Source: CAVQEK01 sp963711495
GTDB taxonomy: Bacteria > Bacteroidota > Bacteroidia > Cytophagales > Cyclobacteriaceae
Assembly: GCA_963711495.1 (NCBI GenBank)
Contig: CAVQEK010000004.1
Coordinates: 372,001 to 436,000, forward strand
Direction of reading: 5' to 3'
Length of the DNA stretch: 64,000 nt
This document shows positions 8,857 through 18,300 of the stretch, piece after piece. The first letter of the stretch is position 1. Every line of letters begins with the position of its first letter. Both the position numbers and the translations under genes were made by a program. Under the pieces are notes generated by a model. The model saw only the letters and a program-made list of their open reading frames with translations. It searched no databases and had not been told where the DNA came from.

Positions 8857-9475
8857 TCTCAAAGGAATAATTGAATAAGCGAATGTCTTCTGCAAATGCT
8901 TCTTGAACAAGTTTTATTAACTCTTCATTATAATAATATCTGTAATCTTTGTGTATAGAGCTGTTTTTCACCGTGAGTTTCCTTTTTGGGATTTTTAATT
9001 TTGTGCAAACAAGATCAAAATCATTTTGTAAATTTTCTAACTTTCCAATAAAATTCACCAAAAGTTCACCCCTCTCATTATAAACAAAATCTTTTTGATG
9101 CCTCTGGTCATAATTTACCCTCCAATGAAGGTATTCATCAAAGCTCATATCCTTTATGATATTGTGTTGAAAATGATCTTTATTCTGTTTCGTGTAATGA
9201 TACAACGAAACCTGCCAGTCCCATGGATTCCTAACAAAAGCAAATTTATAGTAAGCATTAAAAATTTTTGGGTTCAATCGTCTTCGGATATCGTTAGCGG
9301 TAATATGACTATCAAAATCGGACGAGTAAATGGATGGATATAGCCCAATGAAGCTGAGAAAGGTGTTTTTTTTTGATCTTGTGTGATTATATTTATTAAG
9401 CTCAGTACGTATATTATTGCCGGCAACTTTGAAAACATGAACAAATATAAATTTCTTAGAATGAGAAATAATCAT
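8807..9475 (-). CDS. Sulfotransferase family 2 protein (carbohydrate sulfotransferase-like)
   Basis: A 222-residue protein of the Sulfotransfer_2 type related to chondroitin/HNK-1 carbohydrate sulfotransferases. The 5'-PSB region is FIFVHVFKVAGNNIR, where VFKVAG replaces the common IPKTAG. The 3'-PB region is KFAFVRNPWDWQVSLYHY. It would use PAPS to sulfate a sugar. It is the second sulfotransferase in the locus and from a different family than the one at 2487-3323, so the glycan may carry sulfate at more than one kind of site. It overlaps the GT8 gene by 4 bp. The Lys-for-Pro change in the PAPS loop is worth noting but not necessarily inactivating. Confidence 0.82.
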   Translation of the reverse strand: MIISHSKKFIFVHVFKVAGNNIRTELNKYNHTRSKKNTFLSFIGLYPSIYSSDFDSHITANDIRRRLNPKIFNAYYKFAFVRNPWDWQVSLYHYTKQNKDHFQHNIIKDMSFDEYLHWRVNYDQRHQKDFVYNERGELLVNFIGKLENLQNDFDLVCTKLKIPKRKLTVKNSSIHKDYRYYYNEELIKLVQEAFAEDIRLFNYSFENEDFHYNSDVKPRPVS

Positions 9476-10248
9476 ATTAGATGTCTAAAATATTTGATTC
9501 TCCAATAGGGGGTCTTTAATAAATATCTGTAATACAATCTTTTGTTGGCATTTTTCTTATAATGCTTACTACAGGGTTTATGAATCCCGACAAAGTGCAA
9601 AATTTTAATATTCAAATCTTTTGAAAAGACACCACAATAATTCCACTTGATATCTAAATATTTTATGTTCTGCTCCAATAGCACATTGATGGCATCCTGA
9701 TCCCAAAATTTTACTAATTGCGGATTTCGCGTGATAAAATCTGTTGCTATTTCCGTGAAATTTCGTTCTCTCCAATCTTTTAAATTTACTACTAAAACGC
9801 CGCTGTTGATATATTTTTGGCTGTCCAATTGTAGGGCTTTTATTCTCTCAACATTGGTATACTCAACCGCGGCTAAAGCATAGTTCTTAATATCTGAATT
9901 CCATAATTCATCAAGCCTCCCTAAAACAATGGTATCTGAATCCAGGTAGATTATTTTATCAATTGTTGGCGGTAAAAACTTAGGCAAGTAAATTCTAAAA
10001 TAATTGGCTAGGCTGGCATGTTTATCTATTTTGAAATCCGGATTTACAAAATCCGATTCTATGATAAATTGTAGGGTTATATTGCAGTTTAAAATTGTGT
10101 TCGAAATTTTCTGTTTATTTTCATGCGATATGTAGTCTGAAAGAATATAAAACTTGATAGGCGAATCATTTGAGGATTTAATTGAAGCCAGCAAAACAGA
10201 TAATTGCTCAGAAAACATGTTGTCTATTGTTACTGCAATATGCATCAT
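9472..10248 (-). CDS. Glycosyltransferase family 8 protein
   Basis: A 258-residue retaining GT-A enzyme of the LgtC/glycogenin family. MHIAVTIDNMFSEQLSVLLASI opens the fold, IIYLDSDTIVLGRLDELW carries the DxD metal motif (about 103-105), then YINSGVLVVNLKDWRE, WDQDAINVLL and ILHFVGIHKPC follow in the right order. These enzymes usually add Gal or Glc from UDP-sugar. I place the start at the ATG at 10248, 7 bp after the upstream stop; an earlier GTG at 10269 is possible. Confidence 0.88.
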   Translation of the reverse strand: MMHIAVTIDNMFSEQLSVLLASIKSSNDSPIKFYILSDYISHENKQKISNTILNCNITLQFIIESDFVNPDFKIDKHASLANYFRIYLPKFLPPTIDKIIYLDSDTIVLGRLDELWNSDIKNYALAAVEYTNVERIKALQLDSQKYINSGVLVVNLKDWRERNFTEIATDFITRNPQLVKFWDQDAINVLLEQNIKYLDIKWNYCGVFSKDLNIKILHFVGIHKPCSKHYKKNANKRLYYRYLLKTPYWRIKYFRHLI

Positions 10249-10255
10249 TTGGTAA

Positions 10256-11251
10256 CTATTTGTATCCACCTAATCTCAACTGAATAAAGGCCTTCAGGAT
10301 ATAGAGATTCTGCTTAACTGTATGTTTTCTGAGGTAGTGTTTTTTTTCCCAAATAATATTTTTGATCGAGTTTTTTGTTGAGTGGTTATTCTTTACTACC
10401 CACTTAGATAAGTAAGGTATGATTCCAATCTCATTCAATATTCTATTTCGTGCCTCTACGATATAATTGAAATTCTTTTCATACAAATTGCTTTTTAGAG
10501 CGTTTCTTATAACATCTAGAGACTCAGCATAATTGCTAATATCGATTAAGATCAGTGATTCCCTGGGAAAATAATCCAAAATATTTGGGCAACCATAATA
10601 TATAGGCATGGTATAGCTTAAATAGCAATCAAGTATTTTTTCAGTAAAGTAGCCCTCATAACATGAATTCTCAATTGCAATCGAATACTTGTAATCCTTA
10701 AGACCGTCCCATTTGTCTGCTAAGGGGTTAATGTTCTTCCCATACCAGTCCAATGCATCTCCGAACACTTGTTTAATATATTTAATAAATTTAAGTCTTT
10801 TTCGGTGTCCTTCCTTAATCACCACATTAGAAATAATTGCAGAAAGGTTCTTCGTCTTATTTAGGGGAGCCAGTTCATTCAGAAATGAAAAACTCTTTTT
10901 GATATGCCAAGTACATATGTGTTGTTCCTCTATTATGTTTTTATGTTTTAAATCCTTTCTCGCAGTAAAAACACCTGCGAACTGATTCAAAAATCTCTGT
11001 GGATATTGCCAATATTCGGAGACTTCACCTGTTATGAAAATTATATTTTCTTTTGGGCATATTACCTTATCAAATAGATATTTATCAATGTCATCATAGA
11101 TGAACCAGAAATCGCATTCACGGATATCTTCATGTACATAGAACTTTACATTTTCCCACACCCCTACCTTCCCAGGCGTCTCAATTAAGAACATAGGCCC
11201 ACCCCAATCTTCATCCCACCATTTCGGATATGATATTTTTACATTTATCAT
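10256..11251 (-). CDS. Glycosyltransferase family 10 (alpha-1,3-fucosyltransferase-like)
   Basis: A 331-residue protein. The C-terminal half contains the GT10 signature: KYSIAIENSCYEGYFTEKILDCY, then MPIYYGCPNILDYFPRESLILID, matching the conserved Lewis-type fucosyltransferase GDP-fucose-binding block. The N-terminal half is divergent. It would transfer L-fucose from GDP-fucose, so the exported glycan probably contains fucose. No GDP-fucose synthesis genes lie in the window, so they must be elsewhere. It overlaps the FkbM gene upstream by 4 bp (ATGA). Confidence 0.86.
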   Translation of the reverse strand: MINVKISYPKWWDEDWGGPMFLIETPGKVGVWENVKFYVHEDIRECDFWFIYDDIDKYLFDKVICPKENIIFITGEVSEYWQYPQRFLNQFAGVFTARKDLKHKNIIEEQHICTWHIKKSFSFLNELAPLNKTKNLSAIISNVVIKEGHRKRLKFIKYIKQVFGDALDWYGKNINPLADKWDGLKDYKYSIAIENSCYEGYFTEKILDCYLSYTMPIYYGCPNILDYFPRESLILIDISNYAESLDVIRNALKSNLYEKNFNYIVEARNRILNEIGIIPYLSKWVVKNNHSTKNSIKNIIWEKKHYLRKHTVKQNLYILKAFIQLRLGGYK

Positions 11252-12105
11252 TTTACTGCCACAATATTCTCGTAAGTATAGAAGACCTTTTCTTTAAGTT
11301 TCACTTCATCAGAACTATTGTCGAGTTCATAAAACTTATATCCGTATTGGCTTAAGATGTTCATTAACTGATCACATGAGAATCCAGCCCTATTTGCGTT
11401 GGAATCATTGAATTCCATTATTAAAGTTGGTGAAAACCCTTTTTTGAATTCACTCTCCAATCCTTTTATAACTGGTACTTCGTAGCCTTCTACGTCAATC
11501 TTTATATAAACACTTCGATCTTTCAGATTATATCGGCTGACAAACAAATCAAGTGTTTCACATACTATATTTTGTTCTTTAATATAATTGTCTGTCTTTA
11601 CCAATGAATTTAATGCGTCATGGTATTCATCATTTACGTACAGGGTTGAAGTACTATTTTGATCAGATAGGGCGATATTATAAGTTTTGATATTCTTAGC
11701 CACCTTATTATTAATTCTAATGTTCTCGATTAATTTCTCATAGGTTTTCATTGTTGGTTCAAACGAAATTACAAGTCCCTTTTTACCAACTAACCTTGAT
11801 GCGATTAGCGTAAATAATCCAATGTTAGCTCCAACATCCACAAATACGTCACCTTTCTTTAAATTTTTTTTTAAAAAACCTATTTCTTTATACTCAAATG
11901 TATTGAGATAAATTGCTTTAGATAACAAGTGATTTTTGTGCAATTTTATTTTTATCGTCTTATAAAGCTTTTTAATAATATAATCTCGATTTGAATTAAT
12001 AAAAATTCGCCAATCCTTTTCTCGCTTAATTTCCCGATAATTTATTATTCGATTGAATAAAGTACCGTTCCTTATATGATTCACCAATTTTTGCACAAAA
12101 TCCAT
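11248..12105 (-). CDS. FkbM family methyltransferase
   Basis: A 285-residue methyltransferase with motif I FVDVGANIGLFTLIASRLVG, VISFEPTMKTYEKL, and the FkbM hallmark IKIDVEGYEVPVIKGLE. The ATG shares one base with the stop of wzt (TGATG), so translation is coupled to the exporter ATPase. Its position right after wzt suggests it acts on the exported chain. Methyl capping of chain ends is known in Wzm/Wzt systems, but that role here is inference. A TTG one codon upstream is an alternative start. Confidence 0.85.
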   Translation of the reverse strand: MDFVQKLVNHIRNGTLFNRIINYREIKREKDWRIFINSNRDYIIKKLYKTIKIKLHKNHLLSKAIYLNTFEYKEIGFLKKNLKKGDVFVDVGANIGLFTLIASRLVGKKGLVISFEPTMKTYEKLIENIRINNKVAKNIKTYNIALSDQNSTSTLYVNDEYHDALNSLVKTDNYIKEQNIVCETLDLFVSRYNLKDRSVYIKIDVEGYEVPVIKGLESEFKKGFSPTLIMEFNDSNANRAGFSCDQLMNILSQYGYKFYELDNSSDEVKLKEKVFYTYENIVAVK

Positions 12106-13352
12106 CAATTCTTATTTATGTGATTAATCTTAAAAAATCCACTGACAGATTTTGGATAAGGTATAAATTGAGCACTTTCCTTAGTGTCGACAACTTCAAA
12201 TTCTAAAAGGTTCTCTAAATTGCCGTGAAAAAAAGATGAATCTAAATAAATACCCATTGCATAATGCCCTGATAAAAATGACTCAACTGAAAATTCGCCA
12301 TACAATCTTAATTTACCGGACGTTTTAGATTTGGTGATTAACTCTTCTGTTCTTAAATCAATGACAGCAATTCTTCTATTCATTGAATCAAAAAAAAGCA
12401 AGGCCAATCCGTTCAATTTGTTTATTAAATTATGTGAAAACTGGATCTCGTAATTACAATTCTCAGTATTTAGATACTTCCCCTTGTTTATTTGAAACTT
12501 TTCAATCATTACAAATTCGTTGACTCTATAATTATTAAGAGCACTCCTTGGTTCGGGCCGGTTGGATATTAGATATTTTTCGATAACGGCCTTCGTATTA
12601 TCATTACAAATAACCATTCCTTGTTCCAAAAGAATTGATGAAAAACACAATCTTTCAATAGCCTCCATATTATGACTAACAAATAATACAGTCCTTCCTT
12701 TCCCCGTTACATCCTCCATTTTGCCTAAACATTTCTTCTGAAATTCTGCGTCACCTACCGCCAATACTTCGTCAATGATTAAAATCTCGGGTTCCAGGTG
12801 TGCCGCTACAGAAAAAGCAAGTCTCACCTTCATGCCACTTGAGTAATGTTTTACTGGTGTATCTATAAAATCCTCCACACCACTGAAAGCCACCATTTCT
12901 TCAAATTTTGCCTTGATTTCCCGGCGTCTCATCCCTAAAATGGTCCCGTTAAGATAAATGTTTTCTCGGCCGGTTAATTCCATGTGAAATCCCGTACCTA
13001 CCTCCAGCAAAGAACTCACCCGCCCAGCAATCTCAAACCTACCGGTTGTTGGTTTGGTTATTCTACTTAAAATTTTAAGCAGGGTACTTTTCCCGGCTCC
13101 ATTTCTGCCAATTATACCTACGGCCTCGCCTTGCTTTATTTCAAAATCGATGTCCTTCAGCGCCCAAAAATCATTGGTGATGCGATGACGAATTGTTTTA
13201 ATGATGTGAGTATTTGAAGAGTCCGCGGCCGGAATCTTGGAAGTGTTTTTTTTGAAAAGATTGGTTAGTGATTCCCTGAAATTACTGCTTTCTTTTCGGC
13301 CAATTTTATACTTTTTCCCTAACCCCTCTACCTTTATGGCTATGTTGCTCAT
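12105..13352 (-). CDS. wzt: Polysaccharide ABC exporter ATPase, Wzt type
   Basis: A 415-residue ATPase. Walker A GRNGAGKST (82-90), signature SSGMK (171-175) and Walker B LIIDEVLAVGD (191-201) are intact. Residues about 50-80 form the stretch usual before the P-loop in Wzt/TagH/KpsT-like ATPases. Residues about 270-415 form a C-terminal extension resembling the Wzt beta-sandwich that binds the polysaccharide end. With the permease 59 bp upstream it makes the inner-membrane exporter for lipid-linked glycan. The DNA of the C-terminal third is more AT-rich than the ATPase part. Confidence 0.9.
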   Translation of the reverse strand: MSNIAIKVEGLGKKYKIGRKESSNFRESLTNLFKKNTSKIPAADSSNTHIIKTIRHRITNDFWALKDIDFEIKQGEAVGIIGRNGAGKSTLLKILSRITKPTTGRFEIAGRVSSLLEVGTGFHMELTGRENIYLNGTILGMRRREIKAKFEEMVAFSGVEDFIDTPVKHYSSGMKVRLAFSVAAHLEPEILIIDEVLAVGDAEFQKKCLGKMEDVTGKGRTVLFVSHNMEAIERLCFSSILLEQGMVICNDNTKAVIEKYLISNRPEPRSALNNYRVNEFVMIEKFQINKGKYLNTENCNYEIQFSHNLINKLNGLALLFFDSMNRRIAVIDLRTEELITKSKTSGKLRLYGEFSVESFLSGHYAMGIYLDSSFFHGNLENLLEFEVVDTKESAQFIPYPKSVSGFFKINHINKN

Positions 13353-13411
13353 AGTCTGAAATCCTAGTTATACAACAAGTCTTTGTTTCAAACCCCAAAG
13401 TTAATAAACAA

Positions 13412-14227
13412 TTAAACAATATCAGCCATAGTATCTTCTACTGAGCGGAAATAGATCAAGCTGGTTAAAAAGATGAGAATAACCACCCCGAATGAAATCC
13501 AGAAATATTCATCAGGTGCCTTTCCTCCCAAGACTGACCATCGGAATCCCTCGATGATACCAGCCATCGGGTTCAGGTTGTATAACCATAAATATTTTTC
13601 AGGCACCAATCTTGCGGGATAAGCAACCGGCGTAGCATATAGTCCAAATTGTACCAAAAAAGGAACTAAATGTTGAAAATCGCGATACCGTATAGAAAGT
13701 GCACTCAACCATATCCCAACACCTAAGGCAGCAATAATATTTAGCAGTATAAATGCTGGGGCAAGCCAGATATAAGCGGAAGGAGTAAATCTATATACAA
13801 TCATTAATATTAAAAGCATTAACAAGGCAACCGCAAAATCCACAAAACCAACCACTGCTTTACTTAGCGGGACTATCAATCTGGGGAAGTAGATCTTTTT
13901 GATCATTTCTTGAGCGCTGATGAGGCTGTTACCGCTTTGATTCAGCACAAAACTGAAATAACTCCACATAGAAATACCACAGATTGCAAAAAGAGGATAA
14001 GGAATGCCACCAGTATCAATTTTAATGGCTAAGCCAAATACGAGAATAAAAATGAGCAATGTAGCGGCAGGTTGCAATATTGCCCATAAAACCCCTAAGA
14101 ATGTCTGTGCATAACGAACCCTAAGGTCACGATAGGCCATTATGTAAAATAAGTCCTTGTAATTTTTTAGCTCATGAAAATTGACCACCAAGGACTGTTT
14201 GTTGGCATCTACTATCAATTTTTGCAT
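13412..14227 (-). CDS. wzm: Polysaccharide ABC exporter permease, Wzm type
   Basis: A 271-residue ABC-2 type membrane protein. After a short cytoplasmic N terminus (YKDLFYIMAYRDLRVRYAQTFLGVLWAILQP, the usual amphipathic entry of Wzm/TagG permeases) it has about six hydrophobic segments and ends with EGFRWSVLGG plus two final segments. It would form the channel for the lipid-linked glycan together with Wzt. It is the first gene of the minus-strand polysaccharide operon, so its upstream region should hold the main promoter. Confidence 0.9.
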   Translation of the reverse strand: MQKLIVDANKQSLVVNFHELKNYKDLFYIMAYRDLRVRYAQTFLGVLWAILQPAATLLIFILVFGLAIKIDTGGIPYPLFAICGISMWSYFSFVLNQSGNSLISAQEMIKKIYFPRLIVPLSKAVVGFVDFAVALLMLLILMIVYRFTPSAYIWLAPAFILLNIIAALGVGIWLSALSIRYRDFQHLVPFLVQFGLYATPVAYPARLVPEKYLWLYNLNPMAGIIEGFRWSVLGGKAPDEYFWISFGVVILIFLTSLIYFRSVEDTMADIV

Positions 14228-14244
14228 GGATATTATTATTGTTA

Positions 14245-14252
14245 CAAAGGTA
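14245..14252 (-). promoter_or_regulatory. Possible Bacteroidota -7 promoter box upstream of wzm
   Basis: The minus strand reads TACCTTTG, matching the Bacteroidota -7 consensus TAnnTTTG, and lies about 18-25 bp upstream of the wzm ATG. I do not see a convincing -33 TTG at the right spacing, so this is a partial match only. It is the best candidate for the promoter of the long polysaccharide operon. Confidence 0.35.
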
Positions 14253-14351
14253 TCAAAAGTAAAATTAAACTTTTGTTTATATCTTAATTAGAAAGGCTAA
14301 AGGTTGGTAAAATTGATTTTTTTAACTTGTGGCTTTAAATGAGTCCATGGA

Positions 14352-15305
14352 ATGGAGCAATTCAAAACACCAATATTATTTTTAATTTTTAACAGACCAG
14401 ATTTAACCGATATTGTATTTAAAAGAATCCGAGAAGTAAAACCCAAATATCTTTATATTGCCGCCGATGGCCCTCGTTTAACTCACCCAGATGACTTTGA
14501 AAAATGCAAAAGAGCCAGAGAAATTGCTCTAAACTTAATTGATTGGCAATGTGAATTAAAAATTTTATTTAGAAATGAAAATTTGGGATGTGGAAAAGCT
14601 ATTAGCGAGGCAATCACTTGGTTTTTTAATCATGTCGAAGAAGGTATTGTTTTAGAAGACGATACTTTCCCGAGTTTATCTTTCTTTACCTTTACTTCTT
14701 GGGCCCTAAATAAATACAGAAACAATAAAAATGTCATGCTTATAACCGGCACTAATTTTCAATTAGGAAAAAAAAGAGGCTTGGGGGATTACTATTTCTC
14801 CTATTATCCGAATTCATGGGGATGGGCTAGCTGGAAACGGGCATGGTCATTTTACGAATACACTGTTAAAAATTTTTCAGATTATGAAAAATCACTAGAA
14901 AATATATATTTTTCAAAGAAGGCCCGAAATTATTGGAAAAATATTTTTAAATCAATGGAACATTTAGAGGTGGACACATGGGATTATCAATGGTTTATCG
15001 CAATTCAAAAAAAACAAGGGTTAACAATCGTTCCTAATAATAATTTAATTATAAACGTAGGAATAGGTAAGGAATCTACTCACACTAGATCTTTTTCTAA
15101 TAATTACATTAAATGCAAATTGGAAGAGCTTCCTCATCCTTTTAAAAGCCCGAAAAATACAATTCCTGATGTAAAAGCAGACAATTATACCTTTAAAAAA
15201 TTCTTACGAGCTAGAGTAAGCTTGATGAATAATATTCGAAATATAATGTATAAGTTTTTCCCCAACCACGTTTATCTAAAAATTAAAAAATTAACAGGCA
15301 GATAA
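14352..15305 (+). CDS. GT-A fold nucleotide-diphospho-sugar transferase, HlpA-like
   Basis: A 317-residue protein beginning KTPILFLIFNRPDLTDIVFKRIREVKPKYLYIAADGPR, the opening of a GT-A family often annotated as HlpA-like or sugar transferase. The metal-binding acidic triplet is EDD (102-104, in GIVLEDDTFPS). The block SYYPNSWGWASWKRAWSFYEY is also typical. It is divergent from the operon behind wzm but shares its AT-rich composition and probably adds a sugar to the same glycan. The hemolysin name is historical and not supported by the sequence. Confidence 0.78.
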   Translation: MEQFKTPILFLIFNRPDLTDIVFKRIREVKPKYLYIAADGPRLTHPDDFEKCKRAREIALNLIDWQCELKILFRNENLGCGKAISEAITWFFNHVEEGIVLEDDTFPSLSFFTFTSWALNKYRNNKNVMLITGTNFQLGKKRGLGDYYFSYYPNSWGWASWKRAWSFYEYTVKNFSDYEKSLENIYFSKKARNYWKNIFKSMEHLEVDTWDYQWFIAIQKKQGLTIVPNNNLIINVGIGKESTHTRSFSNNYIKCKLEELPHPFKSPKNTIPDVKADNYTFKKFLRARVSLMNNIRNIMYKFFPNHVYLKIKKLTGR

Positions 15306-15330
15306 AATAGTATTTCATCTATAGTTTTTT

Positions 15331-18300
15331 ATGAAAGGTCTTTCAAAAATTTTTCTTCCTATTTTTATGATTCTTTTTGTGCATGAAAGAAGTTTTGGAC
15401 AATGCCCTATAGCTTCATTCGAGGTATCTGACACTCTTTGTGTTAATGAGTACCTAATCATAAAAAACGAATCGATAAATTCAAATTATTTCGAATGGGA
15501 TTTTTGTGCCGGAGACCTCCTTTTAGATCCTACTGCTGAAATCATTTCGACTATCAGTGAGAGCTCAGCTCCAATTGCAATAGATGTGGCATATGATGCA
15601 AACAATTGGTATGGGTTTATTGCTTCAAGGAACAATAATAGTATCATTCGCCTTGATTTCGGAACCAGTTTGGATAATACACCAACCCTTCAAAATTTAG
15701 GTAATATTGACGACCTTTTAGATAATCCCCAAGCAATTAAAATTAGAAAAGATAATGGCGATTGGTACCTATTTGTTCAGAATAAAGGAACAAATGAACT
15801 CATTCGAGTAAATCTTGGAGCATATATCGAAAATAACACACCTTCTGCGGATACAATACTTTCAAGCTCTGGAATATTCAACAATGGCTTTGACATTCGT
15901 TTTGACGGAACAGATTGGGTTCTTGTTCTAGGAAAAGGCGCTGCGATTACGCTAGTGAACTTCGGCAATAGTCTGGCCAATGCAATACAGCCTGAGGATA
16001 TAATGACGTCTCCAAATTTCACAAGCATTAATAATATTTCAGACGTCAGTCTTTTGGACTATCAAGGTGATTGGTATGCTTTTATTTCCGCATACGGAAG
16101 TAAAACAATTCACAAATTAGAATTTGGCACCTCTTTATTTCATTTACCAACGTCAACTCCGTTAAACAATAGTTTTCTCGGATCCGATGCACCATATGGG
16201 ATATTTGTGACACAGGAAGACTCCTTGATAGTAAGTTTCATTAGCACGTTAGGGGGAAATTTATATAAGCTCACCTTGGATAATATCGATGCCACCGGCA
16301 ATGGTATACAAATTGGCAAGCTTGGCGTTCTTTCAAATACTTTGAAGATGGCGTTTGCTAAGGATGGTAGTAATTGGAGGGGTTTTATGTTAAATTATTC
16401 CAGTAAGCAACTTTTCAAAATTAATTTCCCCAATAATTGCTCAGCAAATTTTAGTACGAGTAATGCATATTCACCCGATAATATTTATTATTACACTCCA
16501 GGAAATTACTCAGTTGAATTGATAGCAAATAATGACGCAGAATGCTCCCAACGATCGGTTAGGCATCTAAATGTACGAAACTCTTCATCTCCCATTATCT
16601 CTTTCATGACAGATAATATTTGTCTTGCGAATACCAACCAATTCACCGCCACTTCCTCCGACGATGCCTCCATCTCTGCGTGGAAGTGGGACTTTGGCGA
16701 TGGAAATGCGGGAACCGGGCAAAATGTTAACCATCAGTATGCTACGGATGGCACCTATGAGGTAAGTTTACAGGTGGACGCCACCAATCAATGCAGCAAT
16801 ACCAGTAAAAAGACCATCCCGATATTCCCAACGCCGCAACCGGATTTCACCTATACATCCGGGCAGGTATGTTCAAACAATCCGGTTGACTTCACCAACA
16901 ACACTCAACTCTTCGGCGCCGATACACTGGTGCAATATCTATGGAACTTTAATGGCGAATATACCTCAACCGCGACTGATACCTCCTTTACATTCACCAC
17001 AGGCGGTGACAAAAATGTCTCCCTCAAAGCATCCATACCTGGCTGTGAAGCCACTGTTTCGAAAACCGTGAACATAACTCCGGGTCCAAGTACGAATTTC
17101 ACATGGTCGCAGGTATGTCAATATGAGCCATTCCAGTTCAACAATGTCACAACCGGAGACAACGTTACAGGATACCAGTGGGATTTTGATGATGGCTACT
17201 TCTCACAGGAAATCACTCCCATTCACAATTTTACTGATGGCGGCGACTACAACATCAGTCTTTCCGCAACCAATGCACTGGGATGTGAAACGACTATTGT
17301 AAAACCTGTCCCTGTTCGTTTTAAACCCAACGCAGATTTTACCAATGAACTGGCTTGTGCGAACAATCAGGTCCTTTTTCTTGATCAAAGTACTGTTGAA
17401 GATGCGAATATCAGTAGTTGGAACTGGACCATTGTTGACGGTCAGGGAAATTCGATTGGATCTGCTACGAATAAAGATCCGGTATTGTTTATGGATAAAT
17501 CCGGAACTTATTTAACAAAATTAATTGTAAGCAGCAACTATGGGTGTCTGGATACCCTTAGTAAAAATGTAGAAGTACTGCCGTCGCCACAGGCCGATTT
17601 TATGGCCAGCAATTTATGTGATAAGGACAGCACCATTTTCACTTCTACAGCCCTACCGCCTGAACAGGGGAATATTATTGCCAACACCTGGTTGATTGAC
17701 AATAATATATTTACGCAGCCAGAAGTCAAATATAGATTCAGTTCCACAGGAGAAAAACAGGTTACCCTCATCGTAAAATCTGATAACTTGTGTGAAAACA
17801 GTATTGTCAAAAACATAAAAATCCAGCCAACACCAACAGTCGATTTTTCTACTGTTGGAAAATGTGACAATGAAAATGTGCTCTTTAGCAGTACTTCACC
17901 GGCAACGGAAGACACGGTTGTATCCTATGAATGGAAATTGGGGAATCAGACTATTTCATTTGAAAAGGAATTCGTCTATCAATTTTCCGCTGCAGAGACT
18001 TATAATGTAAAGCTGATTGAAACCACGAAAAATAAGTGTAACAACAGTATTCAAAAAAATATCACGATATATCCGGCACCTGTTGCGGCATTCACTGCTT
18101 ACCCCGAGTCAGGAGCGCCGCCTTTGCAAGTGGATTTTACCAATAATTCTAGTGGCGCCAATAGCTTTTGGTGGCACTTTGAATCGGGTGCTACGAGTGC
18201 AGTGAAAAATCCAACACATACCTATGAGAGCCTCGGAGATAAATTTCCAACTTTAGTCGCATCCAATGATTATGGATGTCGAGATACTTCCGACTTAAGA

